NCBI GenBank assembly: GCA_034769895.1
Contig: CM068367.1
Coordinates: 121,185,927 to 121,249,926, forward strand
DNA from: Magicicada septendecula
Taxonomy: Eukaryota > Arthropoda > Insecta > Hemiptera > Cicadidae
DNA: 64,000 bases
Direction of reading: 5' to 3'
Positions 49,524-60,087 of the stretch are shown here, piece by piece. How positions within the stretch are numbered: the first letter of the stretch is position 1; every line of letters begins with the position of its first letter. The translations under genes and the position numbers were made by a program. Below the pieces are notes generated by a model that was not told the origin of the DNA, ran no database searches, and worked only from the letters and a program-made list of their open reading frames with translations.

Positions 49524-49863
49524 TAAGTTCCCTCGGTCAGAAGGATGGTATTCGGAAGCCTTTGATGTGATAAAGTATTCTCAACTGTGCGGCACTTCCC
49601 GACACTGTCTCTGTACACCAATCATACCGTACCCATAGTATGATGATGTCGCCGTTTTGAGTCCACATTGGCGCTGTGTTGCCGCAATCAGTACTAATCA
49701 ACCGCAGCATATCACCTTGAATGGACTGACACACTTTGCCTTTGGTTAATGGTGAACAGAGAAACATCAACAACGTAACGCCACTGACGCGAGATAAACA
49801 TTAATTACAACTGATAACAACTGCGTTGATGCCGACTGAAATCCATCTGATCGAGGTAGCTAT
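49524..49863. mobile_element. TIR-bearing MITE, copy 2
   Basis: Diverged copy of 922-1262 in the same orientation. The left end TTCCCTCGGTCAGAAGGATG pairs with the reversed right end CTACCTCGATCAGATGGAT. Internal words shared with copy 1 include GGAAGCCTTTG, CACTGTCTCTGT and GATGCCGACTG. Its left TIR matches the right TIR of copy 1 better than copy 1's own left end, confirming that the inverted ends are real. Confidence 0.65.
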
Positions 49864-50044
49864 AATCGAAAATACTGTTAAAGTATAGTGGAAAAGGAAA
49901 TACAACTTCTTCTTCATGTTAGACTCTTCGCGTCACCCAACGTCATGCCTTTCTTTTATAATATTTTAGAAGTGTTTTATACCACTTTTTTTTTTGGTCA
50001 TTCCATTTTTTTATGTTTATAAATTTTTGGTTCACAAATTTATT

Positions 50045-50225
50045 TCACTTGCCTAATTACGTTTCATATACTGTACACGTTCCCACTCAGCTGTCTTCCC
50101 TTCTGTAAAACCTTGCGTAGACTTCTGTTTCTAAATCTCTTCTAACTTCTACATTTTTCATTTTATCTCTCCTTATACCTGCTATGACTCTTCTTAAGTA
50201 CTTCATCTCAACAGACTGCATTTCG
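50045..50225 (-). pseudogene. LINE C-terminal fragment
   Basis: The minus strand reads SVEMKYLRRVIAGIRRDKMK, then NVEVRRDLETEV, the conserved 'EMKYLRRV.G..RRDR.RN..IR.ELG' block after the RT palm. It starts and ends abruptly. Surroundings (49864-50044 and 50226-51579) show nothing else identifiable. Confidence 0.75.
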
Positions 50226-51579
50226 CTTTTGTTTTTGTGCGATTTCCTGTCTGTTTATACAATTTGTATGCGTATCTGTAAGTAACCAAAATGCAAGCAA
50301 ATGCATTTAATGTTCTTGTATTAAAATACCACAGAAAGATGTAATATTTGATTAGGTGTCCTTTATAGTTAGTAATAACAATGCATGAGGATAAATAACG
50401 ATGAGAATAAGCAGGATCTGCATAACGAGATTCGAACAAGTGAATACCCAAAAGTCCGCCATCAGTTTTCCCAGCATTGTTTTCACAAAATTCACAAAAA
50501 CACATACGAGTTTCTTTAATAATAAAGATTGATACAAACTAATAGCCTTTGTTCTACAAGATACTTTTTTTTTTTTAACTTACACGAAATACCTTTTAGG
50601 AAAAGTATTCTCACAGCTATTATTCAAGCGTCATGAAGCAGAAAAAAATGCATCCACTCTTGACACTATCTAATCCATCATCGCCGCAACGTTGTCGCTT
50701 TCGTGATGTGTAAACAATACGTGTCCCTTCGCGACAGCGAGAGGCTTTTTTTACCGCGAATTCTTCCATATCGTCGGGACTTCATCAGATTCACACGTTC
50801 GCACCTCACCCGTTACTACTTTACACGCCTAATAAGAACTTCCTTGCAGATTTTAGCGGACTGTTTATTTTCCCTTCTCGAATCTAAAACATATTTTTCT
50901 CTTAGCCCCCTTCTGCTCTAACCTTGCCACGGTCGGGTACAGTCTTGTTACTTTATGGTCCCCGGTTCAGTGCTGTGCGAAAAACTGACGTAGACTCCGA
51001 TGTGATGTCCACTGACGAAGAGCACGGTATTGCGCCAAAGTTTCCGGTCATCGTAAAATAACAGCGTTGCTTGAAGCAGGCTGGACGATTGGTAAAGTTT
51101 ACCACAAACTTTACCCACAGAAAGCAGATTAAATTATTTTTCATTCATTATGACAAGTTCGTCGCAGGCTAGACTAGTAAACTACAACACTATCGACTTC
51201 ACCAAGTTTCCGCTAACAGGGTAACTCGAGGTTTGCATCTAACAGGCTAACTAATATTCAACTTTTTAATTTGTTTAAGTATAGAAACATATTATTATTT
51301 AGTCGATAAAAAAATAAAACAGAGTCAATTTAGAATAGAAAATCTTAACGAATGGATGGCGCTGGTGTGACCAGCTCTAGTCTATCTGCTTGGGACCGGA
51401 ACAAAACGTTTTAGTTTAATCCTTGCTTAAGAAAATGATGACGATGATTATGATGATGAGAATCCAATTAGATATTTTTTAAGAAAAGAGGGTAATAAAG
51501 GAAAAAAAATAAAATAAGGAATGCAACTTAAAATGCCTAAGACGCGCGAAGAGACACAAATTAAATGCGGAGAGAGTAA
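50226..51579. other. Unassigned sequence
   Basis: Locally GC-richer at 50680-51130 with 60-100-codon frames on both strands, none recognised. Confidence 0.4.
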
Positions 51580-52075
51580 ATAATAAAACGGAGAACGCCA
51601 ACGCCAACTAAATTGTCATGATCAAGTGAAAAGGATGTAGGAAAGAAAGAAGTCTACCCAGACGAAACGAAGCAAGAGGCGGTAAAAGTAGATCACGAGG
51701 CAGACCGAGAAAACGATGCACGACAGGTTAGGAGAGCAGCAGAGAGAAGAGGGGCGAAAAATGAGCATGTGGAGGAGAGCTGTGCAATGACTTGAGAACC
51801 CAAATACCATAATTCTTTACGCCCAAAACCGCAGATAGCCATAAGGATTAACCATTAATTTCTAAACGACAACGAGATACGACAGCTATCGCAGAGAGAT
51901 AACCAAAGTCTCTCAGAGGAAGATCAAGAAACGGTGGATGGAGTGTGTCGAAGAAGACCTAAAGGCCATACGGATTAGTGTTGCTGAAAACCTAAGGAAA
52001 TGTTGTCGCATTGTTGAGGAAGCAAAATTCATCACAAAGTTGTATAGCCAGAGGAAGAAGAAAAAGTACGATAAG
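51580..52075 (+). pseudogene. LINE 3' end fragments
   Basis: Two tail blocks in series: degenerate HDQVKRM...QTEKTMHDRL near 51615-51730, then RKRWMECVEEDLKAIRISV and AENLRKCCRIVEEAKF at 51930-52035. The second resembles 'GRPRKRWEDCVKEDL' tails and runs into Lys/Arg codons (AGGAAGAAGAAAAAG). They may be one decayed element or two nested ones. Confidence 0.55.
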
Positions 52076-52350
52076 TATAAAATTGATACTTACTAATAAC
52101 ACAATACAATAAATAGTAAAAAAACGAACACTACTTTGGTTTAGTTTCATTGATTGAATTGTAACGAGTTTTCATAATTTTACTTCCATATTCCTTAAGG
52201 AATGGAAGTATGGTGATGGCAAAAAAAATCGTGTTCGAGATTATTGCAGATTCTGATTCTACTACACTCAAAACATGAAAAAAAGTCGTTTTCCGAAAAG
52301 TGTCTGTGTGTGTGTCTGTGTGTGTGTGTCTGTGTGTGTGTCTGTAGATT

Positions 52351-53640
52351 TTTTTTCTATGGCAAACGATAAATGCCGCAAATTCAAACAGAATCAAATA
52401 ATTTTTTGCATACAGCCCTGATTTGTAGAGGACTCGCGACCTATTGTTTTTGGTGAAGATCGGTTGAGGGAAAGGGGTAGTTTACCTGCAACGGTTATTT
52501 TTTATCAAGGGAAAATTTTTTTTTGGCAAACGATAACAGCCGCAAATTCAAACAGAATCAAATAATGTTTCGCATACAGCCCTGAATTGTAGAGTTCTCA
52601 AGACCTATTGTTTTTGGTGAAGATCGGTTAAGGGAAAGGGGTAGTTTACCAGTAACGTTTTATGTTTTAACAAGGGTATTTCCTATGGCAAACGATAACA
52701 GCCGCAAATTCAAACAGAATCAAAAGATTATTTGCATACAGCCCTAAATTGTAGAGTTCTCAAGACCTATTGTTTTTGGTGAAGATCGGTTAAGGGAAAG
52801 GGGTAGTTTACCTACAACGTTTTTTTAACAAGGGTATTTTCTATGGCAAACGATAACAGCCGCAAATTCAAACAGAATCAAATAATTTTCTGCATACAAC
52901 CCTGATTTGTAGAGTACTCAAGACCTTTTGTTTTTGGTGAAGATCGGTTGAGGGGAAAGGGTAGTTTACCTGCAACGTTTTTTATCAAGCGTATTTTCTA
53001 TGGCAAACGATAACTGCCGCAAATTCAAACAGAATCAAATAATTTTTTGCATACAGCCCTGATTTGTAGAGTACTCGCGACGTATTGTTTTTGGTGAAGA
53101 TCGGTTGAGGGGAAGGGGTAGTTTACCTGCAACGGTTTTTTTTATCAAGGGAAATTTTTTTGTTTGGCAAACGATAACAGCCGCAAATTCAAACAGAATC
53201 AAATAATGTTTCGCATACAGCCCTGAATTGTAGAGTTCTCAAGACCTATTGTTTTTGGTGAAGACCGGTTAAGGGAAAGGGGTAGTTTACCTACAACGTT
53301 TTTTTAACAAGGGTATTTTATATGGCAAACGATAACAGCCGCAAATTCAAACAGAATCAAATAATTTTCTGCATACAGCCCTGATTTGTAGAGTACTCAA
53401 GACCTATTGTTTTTGGTGAAGATCGGTTGAGGGGAAGGGGTAGTTTACCTGCAACGTTTTTTATCAAGCGTATTTTCTATGGCAAACGATAACTGCCGCA
53501 AATTCAAACAGAATCAAATAATTTTTTGCATACGTCAGTGAATTGTAGAGGACTCAAGGCCTTTAGATTTTGGTGAAGATCAGTTAAGGGGAAGGGGTAG
53601 TTTACCAGCAAACTTTTACGTTTTAACAAGAGTAAAGTAC
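52351..53640 (+). repeat. Satellite-like array, eight units of about 160 bp
   Basis: Eight tandem units start with GGCAAACGATAA at 52361, 52525, 52687, 52845, 53002, 53166, 53324 and 53481. Each contains CCGCAAATTCAAACAGAATC, TTGTAGAG, TTTTGGTGAAGATCGGTT and GGGGTAGTTTACC. Spacing alternates between 157-158 and 162-164 bp. A TGTCTGTG-type head (52300-52345) precedes the array. Variants recur in order: units 1 and 5, 2 and 6, and 4 and 7 resemble each other most, giving a higher-order pattern. Homopolymer length changes between units explain the spacing. No coding role visible. Confidence 0.93.
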
Positions 53641-54115
53641 TTGAAAATTCATTTAAACTTTTTCAAACAATGGTAATTGTTGAAAATAAAATAATTTTGT
53701 TGCCAGGCAATCTGAAAATTTCAGATTTTGTACCACAAAATCTGAAAAGATTATACGATAGTTTATGAAATGGTTAATAATACGTCAGTGGAAGGTGTAA
53801 TGAGAAATTAGCAGAAATGGAAACCTGGGGAATGTTAACTGTTCTGTAGGTACAATTTTGTCAGAATGTTTGGAAATGATCATCAACATTGAAGAAAAAG
53901 TAAGCATATTAAGAAACATATGTAAGTACTTATTATAAAAAAATAATATTTGTTTTTTGATAAAGTCATTTTGATTATAAAATATAAATATTTACAACAA
54001 GAAAAGAATTTTCAGTTTTCAAAATTTAAATATATTTTTATAAAACAATGGGTTCTTCATTGAGGTGGGGACCATGTCACTCACTCCATCTCAAGCCTCC
54101 TCTCCCATTTTGCAG

Positions 54116-54190
54116 AAAAAGAGGACCCTGTCAAGGCTGATACTTTGACGACAGTGACAGGGCTTTCCACCAAATTCAGCAGAGTGACAG
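54116..54190 (+). CDS. Candidate 75-nt symmetric exon
   Basis: Within a GC-richer island (54050-54240), CCTCCTCTCCCATTTTGCAG at 54096-54115 is a strong acceptor and GTGACAG|GTAGGC at 54190/54191 a strong donor. The 75 nt between are open in only one phase, encoding KEDPVKADTLTTVTGLSTKF followed by SRVT, with phase 1 at both ends, so the exon could be included or skipped without shifting frame. The open frame continues to both sides (54064-54231). I recognise no protein family, and no partner exon is visible, so this is a prediction from splice signals. Confidence 0.25.
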
Positions 54191-54317
54191 GTAGGCCCAA
54201 CTCTGATTGGCTCCTCAGATTTCCCCAGCGTTAGTAGGTTCTATGAAAATATTTTATTTCAAAAATGATTTTAAATATAAATCTTAGATATGTTTTATAA
54301 ATCTCATGTTTTATGTT

Positions 54318-54505
54318 TTAACATGGGTAATTTTTTATATGACGAACCATAACTGCCGTAAATTCAAACAGAATCAAATAATTTTTTACATATGTGCCTC
54401 AGCTATAGAGAACTCAATGTCTGTTGATTTTGGTGAAGATCGGTTACGGGGAAAGGGCAGTTTACCTGAAACATTTTTTGTTGTAACATGAGTAAAGTAC
54501 TTAAT
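54318..54505 (+). repeat. Outlying diverged unit of the 160-bp repeat
   Basis: A ninth, more diverged unit about 680 bp beyond the array, with TGCCGTAAATTCAAACAGAA, TTTTGGTGAAGATCGGTTA and CAGTTTACCTGAAAC. It ends in the same GTAAAGTACTT that closes the main array at 53634. Confidence 0.85.
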
Positions 54506-55257
54506 TTTGATAAAGTATCCTGATAAGATCTGAATAATCCACTGTAGAAACGTAGATGAAATATCTATAAATGAAGAGGCTAGTTGAATGGGCTGGGGGT
54601 AATTTTCTATAAATCAAAATTATAGTTGAAGGGGGAGGGGATAATATTTTTTATATGTGTACTACGTTATTGGCAAGAAAGAGTATTTTTTTGTTAAAAT
54701 TCCTTCCCTGGCTGTTTGGCTGAAAATGATTTTAAATATAAATCTTAGAATATGGAAGTCATGTATGGTTCTCCATACCGATATTTTATTTATAAACCAC
54801 AAGCGTGTTTAAAAATCTCATTTACCGTACTTCGCCATAAATATTCATTATTGTTGGCTTGAAACGTTCAAATGTTGCAGTACATTTATCATTAAATAAA
54901 TCGTATATTCTACAGTAACAAAGTTATGTTCTAAATACTTATTTGTTAATACTAAAATTCGACTGTTCAGTCTGACAGTGTGCTTTACTGCAGTTTTTTT
55001 TTTTTTTTATATATATAACTTTCAACTACGTTAATTTATGTATTGCATACATAGTAATCATTGATTCCTCTACAAACTTTAAAATAAAATTGAAATTGAC
55101 TAAATTAATCATTAAACATTAAAGAAAATATTTTATTAAATTTAAATCAAATTCTCTGAACCTCTTTATCTATATTTTACATAAACTCTTATTCATGTTT
55201 AAATTTCAAACTGTCTTTTAAATGTCTTTAGTCTCTCATTTAAAATGTATAAATGGA

Positions 55258-55536
55258 TTATCTGTCACCTCGATTTTGTAGCTCATACTCATGTCCTCCG
55301 TTGATCCGTAGGTCCTCTTCTGATGGAGTTCCCTGCACGTCCCCAGATTCCACTTGTCGTCCTCCAGTTACTCGTCTATCATGGTCCCATCTGGTTGATG
55401 TAGTATAGTGTGAGAGGTTGCTCTGCACCTGCTGGTGTAGTTCTAGCAGACGCCTCTAATGTTCAGCATAGCGTTCCTCTGCATGATGTAACATAGTAGT
55501 TTGTCTTGACTGACGGACGTTTGTGTGTGTAGACAT
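55258..55536 (-). pseudogene. Left-arm reading frame with internal TAG
   Basis: From ATG at 55536 on the minus strand the frame runs 93 codons to TAA at 55258, interrupted once by TAG at codon 27. It begins MSTHTNVRQSRQ; before the stop it reads AEERYAEH and after it RRLLELHQQVQ, later GGRQVESGDVQG. Hydrophilic and charged, no known domain. The right-arm partner (57193 onward) has the same stop at the same codon. Conserved GAG|GTGAC at 55269/55268 may be a splice donor inside the 3' part. It could be a shared dead ancestor, a non-coding exon or a read-through frame. Confidence 0.35.
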
Positions 55537-55725
55537 CGTAAAGTATGTTCTATATTCGTATTCGGAAACAGATTAAGAGTTACTGTTTTGCACTTATGAC
55601 GAACATAGCGTCCGTCCGCATTTACTGTTCAATTAACAAAATTCAAAAATTCGCGTCGTTAACGGACAGAGCGTCCCGCCGCGACTGAAGACTTATTGAG
55701 AAGAAGCCTGCCTTCTCTCGTGCCC

Positions 55726-55733
55726 TATTTATA
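55726..55733 (-). promoter_or_regulatory. TATA box, left arm (outward)
   Basis: Minus-strand GATTATAAATAGGGC, a strong TATA box. Roughly 30-45 bases downstream lies GGCTTCTTCTCAATAAGTCTT, then the GTCGCGGCGGGACGCT block shared with the right arm. It points away from the palindrome centre toward the left-arm frame. Confidence 0.55.
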
Positions 55734-56280
55734 ATCGAGCATCGTACAGCTCCTGTTGGGACAGAATTCTGCCTGTTTGAAATTGTTCAGTGGCGTCAGT
55801 TCTCCCACTCTCGTCCAATTTCATATTTTCGCACATTTCTGCCAATGGCAAAGTCTAATGTGAACTACAGGGTGCTCTAACGATGGATGATTTAATTACA
55901 CATGTCCAACGTAATTACCATCGTAATAGAATAATCCGTGTAATTATTACGCACTTAAAATCGCACTGAATTCGCACTGCGCGTCCTTTTCACGCCGTTT
56001 TCTCACTACACATGCGTAATAATTTTATACATATTTAGGAGTCTTTGAATTTTTTCTACCATTTATGGTTTTCTTATAATTAAATAAAAACTGTAATTTG
56101 ACAATTATTCAGGGACAGTCGTGTGAGTGTTCAGGTCAGTTCCTGTCTGTCTTACATTCCGTATTTTTAACATAAACTCAGCTTTCAATCTCATACTTGC
56201 TTATTTATTATATATTTATAAATTTAATTTAAATATTTATTTTATCTATTAAATGCACAGTACAGCATATGATTGTACTG

Positions 56281-56283
56281 TCG

Positions 56284-56317
<34 letters not shown>

Positions 56318-56320
56318 CGA
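56281..56320. repeat. (TA)n tract at palindrome centre
   Basis: TCGCAATAT...ATATTGCGA, a perfect local palindrome; the axis of the 3.1-kb inverted repeat. Confidence 0.95.
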
Positions 56321-56912
56321 CAATACAAGCATAGGCTGTAATGCGCATATATGAAATAAATAAATATTTAATTTAATTTTAATAATACGTAATAGACGAG
56401 CAGGTGTGAAATTGGAAGCTGGCTTTCAAACAGGAATCAACACGCAAGATCACGCGATTACCGCTGTAAGCGTGTACATGAGTAATTAGAGTGTGTGCGT
56501 GAAGCCTGTTTGAGCCTGAAAGTTTGCAACCTCACCCCAAGTCAATGCTAAATTAAGAATATATTTAATATTAAGCAAACCATAAATGTTAGAAAGAATG
56601 TAAAAACTTCTAAAAATGTGTAAAAATCAGACAAGTGCAGTGTGAATTCTACGTAATTCGGACAATCAGTGCGAATTCTGTGCGATTTTTAAAGCATTAT
56701 AATTACACTAATGGTGCGATCATCATGATAATTACATATCATATGTATAATTAAATTAGACAATATTATATCACCTTGAAATCCGCATTAAACAGTGTGT
56801 TTGGCGAAAAAGTGCAAATATGTGAAATGAGACGAGAGTGGGGACAGTCACGCCATGGTTCAGTTTTCGACAGGCTTGTTCCTGAGCCGACAGGTGTGGT
56901 TTTCTTGGTGGA

Positions 56913-56920
56913 TATAAATA
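56913..56920 (+). promoter_or_regulatory. TATA box, right arm (outward)
   Basis: Plus-strand GGATATAAATATGAGC. The octamer TATAAATA is identical to that in the left arm and in the mirrored position. Downstream are CTCTCTTCTAACATTCTTC and ACTCGCGGCGGTACGCT, matching the left arm. The two boxes are divergent and about 1.18 kb apart. Confidence 0.55.
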
Positions 56921-57192
56921 TGAGCCCAGGAGAGCCGAACTCTCTCTTCTAACATTCTTCACTCGCGGCGGTACGCTATGTCCATCCGAGACGCGAATTT
57001 TTAATTACTTTGGACAGAGTTAGACGATATGTCTTACAGCAGTACGACTTTTTTAATCGTAACTTATAAAGTATTACGTGAAATGTTTTGAGTACAAGTA
57101 GTAATGAAAAACAATAATTAAAAAGTACCGTAACAAAGAAATCGTCGGACGTTTACAAGCAGTCTGCAACTAAGAACATCAACTCCAGACAG

Positions 57193-57414
57193 ATGACGAG
57201 AGAACGACTAGCAGAGGAACGAGACGCAGAGGACTAGAGACGGTTCTATCATAACAGCTACAGATCCAGAGCAAAACGTCATTATAATCTACAGCAGCCG
57301 ATGTACCATGAAGGACGAGAGACGGGAGAACGAGCAGTGAGGACAAGAGGACATCCAGGAGGAGCGGACTGGCGGCATCACGGGAGGACATGGGACAATT
57401 CTGCAGAATTTAAG
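57193..57414 (+). pseudogene. Right-arm reading frame with internal TAG
   Basis: From ATG at 57193: MTRERLAEERDAED, then TAG, then RRFYHNSYRSRAKRHYN and YHEGRETGERAVRTRG. The frame stays open up to AAG|GTGACG at 57414/57415, a donor-like site conserved in the left arm. Alignment with the left-arm frame is in register around the stop (AEERxAEx-stop-RR) and again at xHxGRxTGxRxV. No domain recognised. See the left-arm entry for alternatives. Confidence 0.35.
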
Positions 57415-57960
57415 GTGACGAAAAACCAATCTATAATTATTATCAAAGAGTAAAGACATTGAAAGACTTTAATAAAAAGAAAAACAAAAACATTTTTGTT
57501 AGATTAAATAATAAATATGTAGATAGAGAGAAGAGAATGTAATTTATGTGTAATCAGAATATTCTTTAATTATTTTTCTTTAATGAATGAACAGTCAATG
57601 TAACGATAATTTAAATCCTTGCTTGGAGAATGAACAAATAATTAATTTATTTAAATATTTTTTGATTGAAAGCACATAAAGTAACGTAATTGGAAATAAT
57701 CAATTAGTTGTGTTCAAATGATTATAAAGCCGTAAAAGGTATATATAAAAAAAAAAATATAGAATAAGGATGTATTAACAAATTTAAAAAAAAGCACACA
57801 TTCAGACTGAGCAGTCAAGAAATTACAGTATAATGAAGAAATATTTAATTAAAATTGATAATATAATATCTAGAATATAAGATCTATGTTTGTGATGAGA
57901 ATACGGTAAGCAAAGATACAGTTTGAAACCATAGATAATGAATATCGTATGGCGAATTAA

Positions 57961-58166
57961 TCATAATTTTTATATTATTTTTTTTTATGTTGTTTAAATT
58001 AATAAATGGAAACATATTACGATTCCTAAAAGGGCTACTCTTATTATAATTACACCTGAACCCCAATTACACATACACGTTGTTAGTAATGTTATATATA
58101 AATGTTATATGAGTATAAACACAGCACCAAGTAAAAATACAATAAATACAGCAACGTGTATCGTTG

Positions 58167-58215
<49 letters not shown>

Positions 58216-58646
58216 TATATGAATAAATTTCACAAATATATGTAACTGGTTGTAACGCAAATGTTAAAGAAAATTTTTTATGTAAGGGAACACAGTAGCA
58301 ATGGGTCTGCTGTCAACTTAACGATGACATACGTAGGAGCTGTACCATATGTAGTTTCGGACAATGGCACGTGAAATCCATTAGCAACGGGAAGGCATTG
58401 TGTTAGAAAGACAATATGTCTGTAATAGCAGCTGTTCACTTAAGGGAATTGCGTGTGGCGAGCTGAACTACCAGAAAAACAAGAGATTATGTATCACAGA
58501 TGTATTACTAAGAAGAGCTGACAGAAAAGACAGAAGGAGGCGACACGAGAAATAATAAGCCACGTGTGTGGAACTTAACACCAAAACGCAAGTGTACATT
58601 GTTCACAATGGACGAAAGGGCTCGTAAAATAGAGACCATACCCGGT
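57961..58646. other. Unassigned sequence with (TA)n at 58169-58212
   Basis: A 44-bp TA tract; otherwise nothing recognised between the palindrome and the 1.45-kb repeat. Confidence 0.5.
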
Positions 58647-60087
58647 TGTAACGAGCAAAAATTTAAAAATTTTAAATTTTCTCCTCGACGGAGTGTGTGC
58701 ACACGAAGTTGTGTCAACGACTTCTAGTTGACGCAATAAATAAAACGTAATGTGAAGATGTCAGAGCAGCGTCGCTAACAAGACAATAGGAAGACGTTAA
58801 GTTCTACTCAACTATAGAAATTGGATGTACGAGATGACAGGGAAAGTTTAACTAAGAATTATTACCCACAACAGCCGAGACAAAGCAGGAGAGGACACTC
58901 ACACGTGTACTGGGAATTAAGGCAGATGTTCAGTCAGGTTACGTCAGAATACGAGGTACGGCAAAAAGGGGAAATAAGATGTTCACAAAGGAGCGGACGT
59001 ACAGCACTTTAAGAAACAATAAGTGAAGCAGAGAATGGACAGGACTCCAATCATACTACACAGCTGGAGATAACGTCTAAGTGTCAGATGCAATTTACGA
59101 GTAGAAAGTTAGGGTGACTTCACCAGCTAGCAGATGTCCAAAATTATTAATAGTTACAAAAAAGGGGTGTAAGAGAGAACAATACTTCGGAAGGACCCGA
59201 GAACGGATGAAGGCAACTTAGAAAAACAAAGCGTATACCTCACACAAAAGAGTGATCGACAAGCGTATAATAGCTAGAGATTCTACGAAATAGGTCAACG
59301 TTCGACAGAACAAAATTTGGGAGATGTCTGGCAACCTATCAGAAGACAAGACCTGCGAAGAACACTGGTGGAGAGGACAGTTTCCATAGTAACCAAAAGC
59401 AAAAGACGTATCAGAAGGAAGATAACGAAGAGTCCTAACGTAGTGGGACAAACTATTCCGAGAAAACTAAAAACTGACCTATCACGAGTAAGAAAAGGCG
59501 TGAACAGCGCGGAAGACGAAATTTGAGTAGGGACGAATTGATAAAAACTATATGTCCAACACAGGGACGAGGGCAGTTTACTTTAATTTTCGAAGCCAGT
59601 TTACTTTAATTTTTCAGTCTAGTATATTCTAATTTTCGGAGAGTATATCTCAAGTTTCGGAAGTTAGTACATTAAAATCGTAAATTAATAGACTTAGTGA
59701 AATCGTCATGTCATAATAGTCAGACTTAGTGACCTTCTAATAGTGAATTTCAAAGTGCGATGTAACGGACTCAGGTAGTAATCATTTAAAGCGAACAATA
59801 CAATCGCGACACGTACAAATATCATTACTTGTGTATTGTACAAATAGACGAACTTAAAATTAGTCAGTGCTACTACATCTCATTAAACATTATAGAACAT
59901 GAACATTTGAACGAACTAATCTAATCACACATACATTGATAGAAGGTGAAATAAGTGGCGAACAGACATAAACATTAATGTTAAAATGAACACAACACTC
60001 ATTTTAAAATGAATTATTCAAACGAACACTAAATCCATTACTTATTTACACAACTCTACTTCGACGCGAGTGATCGTGGATGTAACA
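58647..60087 (+). repeat. 1.45-kb dispersed repeat, copy 2
   Basis: Direct copy of 26244-27713, 32.4 kb away, differing by scattered substitutions and short indels. Begins TGTAACGAGCAAAAATTT and ends GATCGTGGATGTAACA. The 63-codon frame (58821-59012) is kept. A second frame (59317-59526, beginning MGDVWQPIRRQDLRRT) is longer here than in copy 1, where an indel breaks it. No flanking duplication is seen. Read on the minus strand the ends are TGTTACATCC and GCTCGTTACA, and the start is shared in its first nine bases with the solo LTR at 24678-25210. Confidence 0.75.

Larger units (their letters stand above)
54820..57960. repeat. Giant degenerate palindrome (about 3.1 kb)
   Basis: The left arm (54820-56300) and the reverse complement of the right arm (56301-57960) align along their length with many indels, centred on TCGCA(TA)nTGCGA at 56281-56320. 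Paired landmarks, left with right: AAAATCGCACTGAATTCGCA (55957) with its near complement at 56667-56689; AAATTCGCGTC (55647) with 56990-57003; CTGTTCAGTCTGACAGTGTG (54963) with 57791-57818; TTCGCCATAAATATTCATTA (54831) with 57937-57957. By eye the arms differ at roughly a third of positions, so the inversion is old. It may be an inverted gene or element duplication, or a huge foldback transposon. Confidence 0.85.

Noticed and set aside
52351..53640. CRISPR-like repeat array
   Set aside because: Units are contiguous homologous repeats without unique spacers, in an animal genome.
54820..57960. Head-to-head integrated virus genome as origin of the palindrome
   Set aside because: Outward promoters around a central palindrome would fit, but no viral protein motif is recognisable in either arm.
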